A stretch of DNA of 64,000 bases from Natrinema sp. CBA1119 (GTDB lineage: Archaea > Halobacteriota > Halobacteria > Halobacteriales > Natrialbaceae). The DNA is taken from contig NZ_PDBS01000008.1 in the NCBI RefSeq assembly GCF_002572525.1, forward strand, positions 465,309-529,308, given 5' to 3'. The notes beneath the pieces are model-generated. The model worked only from the letters and a program-made list of their open reading frames with translations. It ran no database searches and had not been told where the DNA came from. Shown here one piece after another: positions 60,585-64,000 of the stretch. How positions within the stretch are numbered: the first letter of the stretch is position 1; each line of letters starts with the position of its first letter. The position numbers were made by a program, and so were the translations under genes.

Positions 60585-61240
60585 TACGAATCGGCCCCGT
60601 TACTCGCGGCCAGCGTCGGCGCTCGCTTGTCGATCGATTCGACCGCCACCGGATCGGTGTCGTTGATCGGACGCGACGCGACCTCGCCGAGTGTCAGCGG
60701 GATCGGCTCTGCCGTGCGCTCGTCGTCCTCGTCGTCGAAGGATCGGCAGAGGAACGGCTCGTCGGCCGCTGGTTGGGACGGGAAGATGAACTCCGTTCCG
60801 TCGGCGCGCTCGAGTTCGAGTACCTGTCCGGCCTCGAGTCCGCGCACGTCCGGGTGGACGTCGTCGGGTTCGTCGGACCCCTTCGGTTCGGGTGCGGGTT
60901 CTGACTGGTTCGATTCGGTGACGGTGCCGCCGTCCGTTGCGGTGGCCGGCGTGGTCTCGGGTTCGGGAATCGGTTCGGTTCCGGCCAGCTCGCGCTCGCG
61001 TTTATCGAGATGTGCCATTACCTCGCGGCGACCCCAGTTCTCGGCTTCGATTCGCTGCCACGCTTTGATGTGCGCGAGGTCGTCGAGATCTTTGATGCGT
61101 GCGTGAGCCAGCGCGAGCGGGTGGTCGTCGTGTGGGTCGTTCTGGTCGACTGCGAGATATCTGGCAGGATCTTCGCCGAACTCGGCTTTGACCTCGGGGT
61201 AGGTCGGCCGGTCAGAGGTTCCGGCGTGACGACCGTTCAT
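60584..61240 (-). CDS. acidic element protein
   Basis: 218 residues. An N-terminal helical domain (HARIKDLDDLAHIKAWQRIE, NWGRREVMAHLDKRERELAG), a Pro/Glu/Thr linker, then a beta domain (GLEAGQVLELERADGTEFIF). Ends SNGADS with the shared TAATG junction. Unrecognised. Confidence 0.62.
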   Translation of the reverse strand: MNGRHAGTSDRPTYPEVKAEFGEDPARYLAVDQNDPHDDHPLALAHARIKDLDDLAHIKAWQRIEAENWGRREVMAHLDKRERELAGTEPIPEPETTPATATDGGTVTESNQSEPAPEPKGSDEPDDVHPDVRGLEAGQVLELERADGTEFIFPSQPAADEPFLCRSFDDEDDERTAEPIPLTLGEVASRPINDTDPVAVESIDKRAPTLAASNGADS

Positions 61241-61422
61241 TGGCGGGCGGCCTCCTCTATAAGCTGGTCGTAGTTTCGGTCGTAGCCCGCGGTCGCCTCG
61301 AGATCGACGTTGATTCCGTCCGGCGTTCCGATGACGAGTGGCTGACGGGTGGTCTGTGTACTGTTCTCCGACTGCGATTCAGTCCGACTAGATTTAAGTC
61401 GGTCTGGCTGTAATCTGCTCAT
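61237..61422 (-). CDS. small leader-position element protein
   Basis: 61 residues (MSRLQPDRLKSSRTESQSEN; VIGTPDGINVDLEATAGYDR). First gene of the minus train 61422-52061. Unrecognised. Confidence 0.6.
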   Translation of the reverse strand: MSRLQPDRLKSSRTESQSENSTQTTRQPLVIGTPDGINVDLEATAGYDRNYDQLIEEAARQ

Positions 61423-61461
61423 GGTTCGTTATTCACTTCCCAGTGGAACACGGACCACCCG

Positions 61462-61481
61462 CGCCATGCCCAAACATGGCG
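61462..61481. promoter_or_regulatory. inverted repeat in divergent promoter
   Basis: cgccatg-cccaaa-catggcg, a perfect 7-bp inverted repeat 40-60 nt upstream of the minus operon start at 61422; possible operator. Confidence 0.5.
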
Positions 61482-61560
61482 TTTCTGCGAGACTGTCAAT
61501 TTCCGTGAGTGGTTCGTGCTGAATAGTACATAGGACTGGTAGTACTTAGGTTTTGTCCAT

Positions 61561-61596
61561 GGTGCATCTGACCACAGGCCATAGGTCAGTTGCACC
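61561..61596. promoter_or_regulatory. 36-bp palindrome abutting a TATA box
   Basis: ggtgcatctgacc (61561-61573) and ggtcagttgcacc (61584-61596) are complementary with one mismatch, spaced 10 bp. The right arm ends at the first base before the TATA-like actttttatata. A good candidate operator of the HTH gene at 61631. Confidence 0.7.
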
Positions 61597-61608
61597 ACTT
61601 TTTATATA
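61597..61608 (+). promoter_or_regulatory. TATA box of the HTH gene at 61631
   Basis: actttttatata centred about 28 nt before the GTG start: a leaderless haloarchaeal promoter. Confidence 0.65.
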
Positions 61609-61630
61609 CCCACCCACCGTATCCAGCCTT

Positions 61631-61861
61631 GTGTCTCCCGATCGCCGACGCAACGAGGACAACGGCCAATACGAATCAAAGCATTCCTCGAATCGCTATC
61701 TCGACGCTGTTCGACGCCTCGAGCCGACGACGACCGGCGAGGTCGCGAACGAACTCGAGTGTCACCGGAACACCGCCCGTCGGAATCTGAACGACCTCGC
61801 CGACGCGGGCAAATTGAAAAAGACGAAACGGAGCGGAGCGTTCCTCTGGCAGACGATTTGA
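61631..61861 (+). CDS. small winged-helix regulator (GTG start)
   Basis: 76 residues from the GTG at 61631, chosen for its spacing from the TATA box; the longer frame from 61553 runs through the promoter. LDAVRRLEPTTTGEVANELE, CHRNTARRNLNDLADAGKLK is a winged HTH with a Lys-rich wing. Probably controls the divergent operons of the element through the palindrome at 61561. Confidence 0.8.
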   Translation: MSPDRRRNEDNGQYESKHSSNRYLDAVRRLEPTTTGEVANELECHRNTARRNLNDLADAGKLKKTKRSGAFLWQTI

Positions 61862-61921
61862 GTTTACTTTCACTCTGGTGGGGACACGTTTATAGTGGTG
61901 TCTGTTGTAGGACCTATCATA

Positions 61922-62437
61922 ATGAGTGCGCAGTCAGAGTCCGCGACAAACAGCGATTCCGGCGGTGATACCGAGCGATTATCGCGACGGGAGCGTATTG
62001 AACGTCGCCAGCGTGATATATCCGACGGGATTACCGACCTCGAGAACGACGCGGTAAACGAACAGGTCGAACAGCTTGTGGGCTTGCTCCGGCAGATGGA
62101 TACTGAGTTGAAGCGACTCGAGGCCCGCAACCGGCAGTTGACCACGCGGCTCAAGAAGGTCGAAGCGGTCAACGGCCTCTCCGGTGGCGAGATCGATCTC
62201 GGCGATGTTTCGGCTACAGACCACCGAGACGAGAAGGTCGTCAAGGCGATCGTCGCCGACGGCGTGAATTTGGTGAGTCTCGACGACCTACGCGAGCTGT
62301 ACCGCGGCCACACTGACGTTCGGGACCCGGAGACGTTGAAGGACCGGATCAAAACGCTCACCGCGACCGATCTGTTCGACCTCGAGTCGCAGGGGCTACA
62401 CTCGAATACGTGGCGGTTCGTCGGGCTCGAAAGCTGA
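61922..62437 (+). CDS. coiled-coil plus winged-helix element protein
   Basis: 171 residues from the ATG at 61922, with a TATA-like gtttatag at 61888-61895. The N-terminal half is a coiled coil (NEQVEQLVGLLRQMDTELKR, LEARNRQLTTRLKKVEAVNG). The C-terminal half (DEKVVKAIVADGVNLVSLDD, LRELYRGHTDVRDPETLKDR) is a winged-helix-like domain. The layout suggests a dimeric DNA-binding protein, perhaps a partner in element maintenance. Confidence 0.68.
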   Translation: MSAQSESATNSDSGGDTERLSRRERIERRQRDISDGITDLENDAVNEQVEQLVGLLRQMDTELKRLEARNRQLTTRLKKVEAVNGLSGGEIDLGDVSATDHRDEKVVKAIVADGVNLVSLDDLRELYRGHTDVRDPETLKDRIKTLTATDLFDLESQGLHSNTWRFVGLES

Positions 62438-62761
62438 GAGATAACTGTTCTACTTGCTAGGTTTGATTATCCAGCTCACAGCCGAGATCGCTGATCAACA
62501 TGGACTCAAAGTAAGCGATGCAATTCGCCAACTCGAATAATTTGTGTCCCCAAGGGGGCTGAGCCAAAAAATTACAGCGCTCCGCCCCCGCCTCCACACG
62601 CGGATCTCCAGTTGGAGCACATGAAACAGGGGTTAATATTCAATCAATAATACTGGTAAGATTGCTATTCTCCAAATAGAAAGCAGGATGCTGAAGCCTC
62701 CAATTACTTTCACTCCCCTTCCCTGCCGCTTATTATCACTCATTGCTTAGTCAAGCAATGA
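62438..62761. other. 324-bp boundary region with a coding scrap
   Basis: Plus strand 62479-62541 reads LTAEIADQHGLKVSDAIRQL then E and stop, similar to the C-terminal helix of the 60-residue family (AAEHGLTIDEAVGQ). The rest is AT-rich with no gene. May mark the right edge of the element. Confidence 0.4.
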
Positions 62762-63886
62762 ATGACCTCTGATGAGAAGTTTGATGCACTATCTCCATTT
62801 GCCGAGATGAACGGACTCTCAGAGCTCGTGGCAGCGACGAATGGATTCGAAGATCTAGCTGCCCAAACTAATGGAATCGCAGAACTGGCGACGGCAACGA
62901 ACGGATTCGAAGATCTAGCTGCCCAAACTAATGGAATCGCAGAACTGGCGACGGCAACGAACGGATTCGAAGATCTGACTACTCAAACCCACGGAATCGC
63001 TGATCTGGTCACTGCAACGAATGGGTTCCAAGATTTGGCAATCCAAACTAATGGAATCGCAGAGCTGGCGGCGGCAACGAACGGATTCGAAGACTTAACT
63101 ACTGAAACCCGCGGAATAGCGGATCTGGTAGCAGCGACGAATGGATTCGAAGATCTAGCTGTCCAAACTAATGGAATCGCAGAACTGGCGGCGGCAACGA
63201 ATGGGTTCGAAAATCTGGCTACTCAAACCCACGGAATCGCTGATCTAGTGGCAGCGACGAATGGGTTCGAAGATTTAGCAGCCCAAACTAATGGAATCGC
63301 AGAACTGGCGGCGGCGACAAACGGATTCGAAGATCTGACTACTCCAATCCACGGAATCGCAGATCTGGTAGCAGCGACGAATAGGTTCGAAGACCTTGTT
63401 ATTGCGTCCGAAGTATTTGAGGATGTTTCTGTAGATCAACATGAGATAGATAATAGAGAACAGATTGTCTTTGAAACAGCGAAGAACTTCTCCGCAGAAA
63501 TCCTCAAAGACACAGATTCGAACGAGAGTGAACCAATCTATAATCATGTAGACCCTTCGGCTTTCATTTTCGAAGGTACTATTGATCCATATGGTCCGTT
63601 TCGAGACGATATACATAGGACAAAATCGCTGGCTGTTAGAGTAGTGACTGCAGCTGCGTTTGATAATGGCCGTCTTGCGAATAGTATGTCTGAGGAAGAA
63701 AAGAAAGGAATCCGTTTAGGTATTGCTATGACTGCTGGTACTTCTATTGCAACACCGCTTATTCCAGCTCTCGGTACAGCCAGTGCACTTACATTCGCGG
63801 TAGCTTTAGCAGCTTTTTTCTCAAAACAGTTAGAAGACTTCTATAACATCAAGCGTCGTCAAAGGCTTCCAGAAGAAGATCAATAG
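62762..63886 (+). CDS. decapeptide-repeat protein with hydrophobic C-terminus
   Basis: 374 residues. Residues 16-215 are twenty decapeptides alternating TNGFEDLAAQ and TNGIAELAAA types (T-N-G-F/I-x-x-L-x-x-x). A linker of about 100 residues follows. The C-terminus has RLGIAMTAGTSIATPLIPAL and TASALTFAVALAAFFSKQLE, possible membrane helices, and a charged end (RRQRLPEEDQ). Codon use is AT-richer than the upstream element. No family recognised. The regular period suggests a solenoid or long helix; pore-forming or structural roles are only guesses. Confidence 0.7.
   Translation: MTSDEKFDALSPFAEMNGLSELVAATNGFEDLAAQTNGIAELATATNGFEDLAAQTNGIAELATATNGFEDLTTQTHGIADLVTATNGFQDLAIQTNGIAELAAATNGFEDLTTETRGIADLVAATNGFEDLAVQTNGIAELAAATNGFENLATQTHGIADLVAATNGFEDLAAQTNGIAELAAATNGFEDLTTPIHGIADLVAATNRFEDLVIASEVFEDVSVDQHEIDNREQIVFETAKNFSAEILKDTDSNESEPIYNHVDPSAFIFEGTIDPYGPFRDDIHRTKSLAVRVVTAAAFDNGRLANSMSEEEKKGIRLGIAMTAGTSIATPLIPALGTASALTFAVALAAFFSKQLEDFYNIKRRQRLPEEDQ
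62807..63406 (+). repeat. tandem 30/60-bp repeats coding the decapeptides
   Basis: Ten 60-bp units (two decapeptides each), some stretches identical (aatggaatcgcagaactggc recurs). Prone to unit gain and loss. Confidence 0.85.
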
Positions 63887-64000
63887 GCACAATTCTCAGG
63901 TTGGTATCTTTCACCTCCTCCCTGGTCCTCGCCTGTTCGGAGGGATCTCGCGTGATGTGGATTTATTATCCGTGGAATGAGTTTCTGGGTAGTATACACG
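63887..64000. other. right window edge, no gene
   Basis: 114 bp after the repeat protein; no gene or clear signal seen. Confidence 0.5.

Noticed and set aside
62807..63406. CRISPR array of 30/60-bp repeats
   Set aside because: Repeats are contiguous, in frame and encode a regular decapeptide; no unique spacers.

Overview
The window is from a halophilic archaeon (class Halobacteria). The proteins are strongly acidic, coding regions are GC-rich with frequent ctcgag/tcg codon contexts, many genes have TATA boxes about 25 bp upstream and little or no leader, twin-arginine lipoprotein signals are present, and there are haloarchaea-typical families (HalOD1, DUF7344, Bat-type HTH, amphi-Trp, CHRD, haloarchaeal IS6/IS4/TnpB elements). 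The genus cannot be fixed from the sequence; a Natrialbales-like relative is only a guess.

1-8.9 kb is ordinary chromosome. It holds acyl-CoA dehydrogenase (cut by the window edge), 3-hydroxyacyl-CoA dehydrogenase, an SCP-x-type thiolase with its DUF35 partner, a hot-dog thioesterase, an acyl-CoA synthetase, and the two subunits of B12-dependent methylmalonyl-CoA mutase. Together they activate and beta-oxidise acyl-CoAs and send propionyl-CoA-derived methylmalonyl-CoA to succinyl-CoA. The MeaB-type GTPase expected after the mutase small subunit survives only as a frameshifted 5' remnant.

8.9-28.6 kb is a scarred region. It contains an IS6-family relic, an IS6-family element split by an IS4-type (ISH8-like) element with a clean 9-bp target duplication, truncated helicase and DUF4268 genes, a tnpB relic, an IS5-type transposase fragment, an MFS relic, and at least six dispersed pieces of one helix-hairpin-helix (HhH) coding module. 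Intact genes sit between them: a DUF234 ATPase with four 15-bp repeats upstream, a sarcosine-oxidase-like flavoenzyme, enoyl-CoA hydratase, a Tat cupredoxin, UspA, HalOD1 and DUF7344 regulators, a response regulator and small zinc-finger proteins.

28.6-38.5 kb begins with a tyrosine recombinase preceded by a perfect 11-6-11 inverted repeat. It continues with stress and regulatory genes and a dispersed family of about 60-residue helical proteins present as intact, truncated and nonsense copies.

38.5-62.4 kb looks like a plasmid- or virus-derived replicon integrated in the chromosome. It has long trains of tiny genes joined by ATGA, TAATG or GTGA overlaps, many zinc ribbons, a ParA ATPase with a Pro-Glu-rich partner and direct repeats upstream, two different sliding-clamp (PCNA)-like proteins, a J-domain protein, PadR, MarR-like and ribbon-helix-helix regulators, a cytosine-5 DNA methyltransferase broken by one frameshift, and a 565-bp insertion with a 5-bp target duplication. 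No capsid, portal, terminase, polymerase or conjugation gene is visible, so whether it is a provirus, plasmid or ICE is open.

62.7-63.9 kb encodes an AT-richer protein with twenty tandem decapeptides (TNG-F/I-x-x-L) and a hydrophobic C-terminal hairpin, function unknown.
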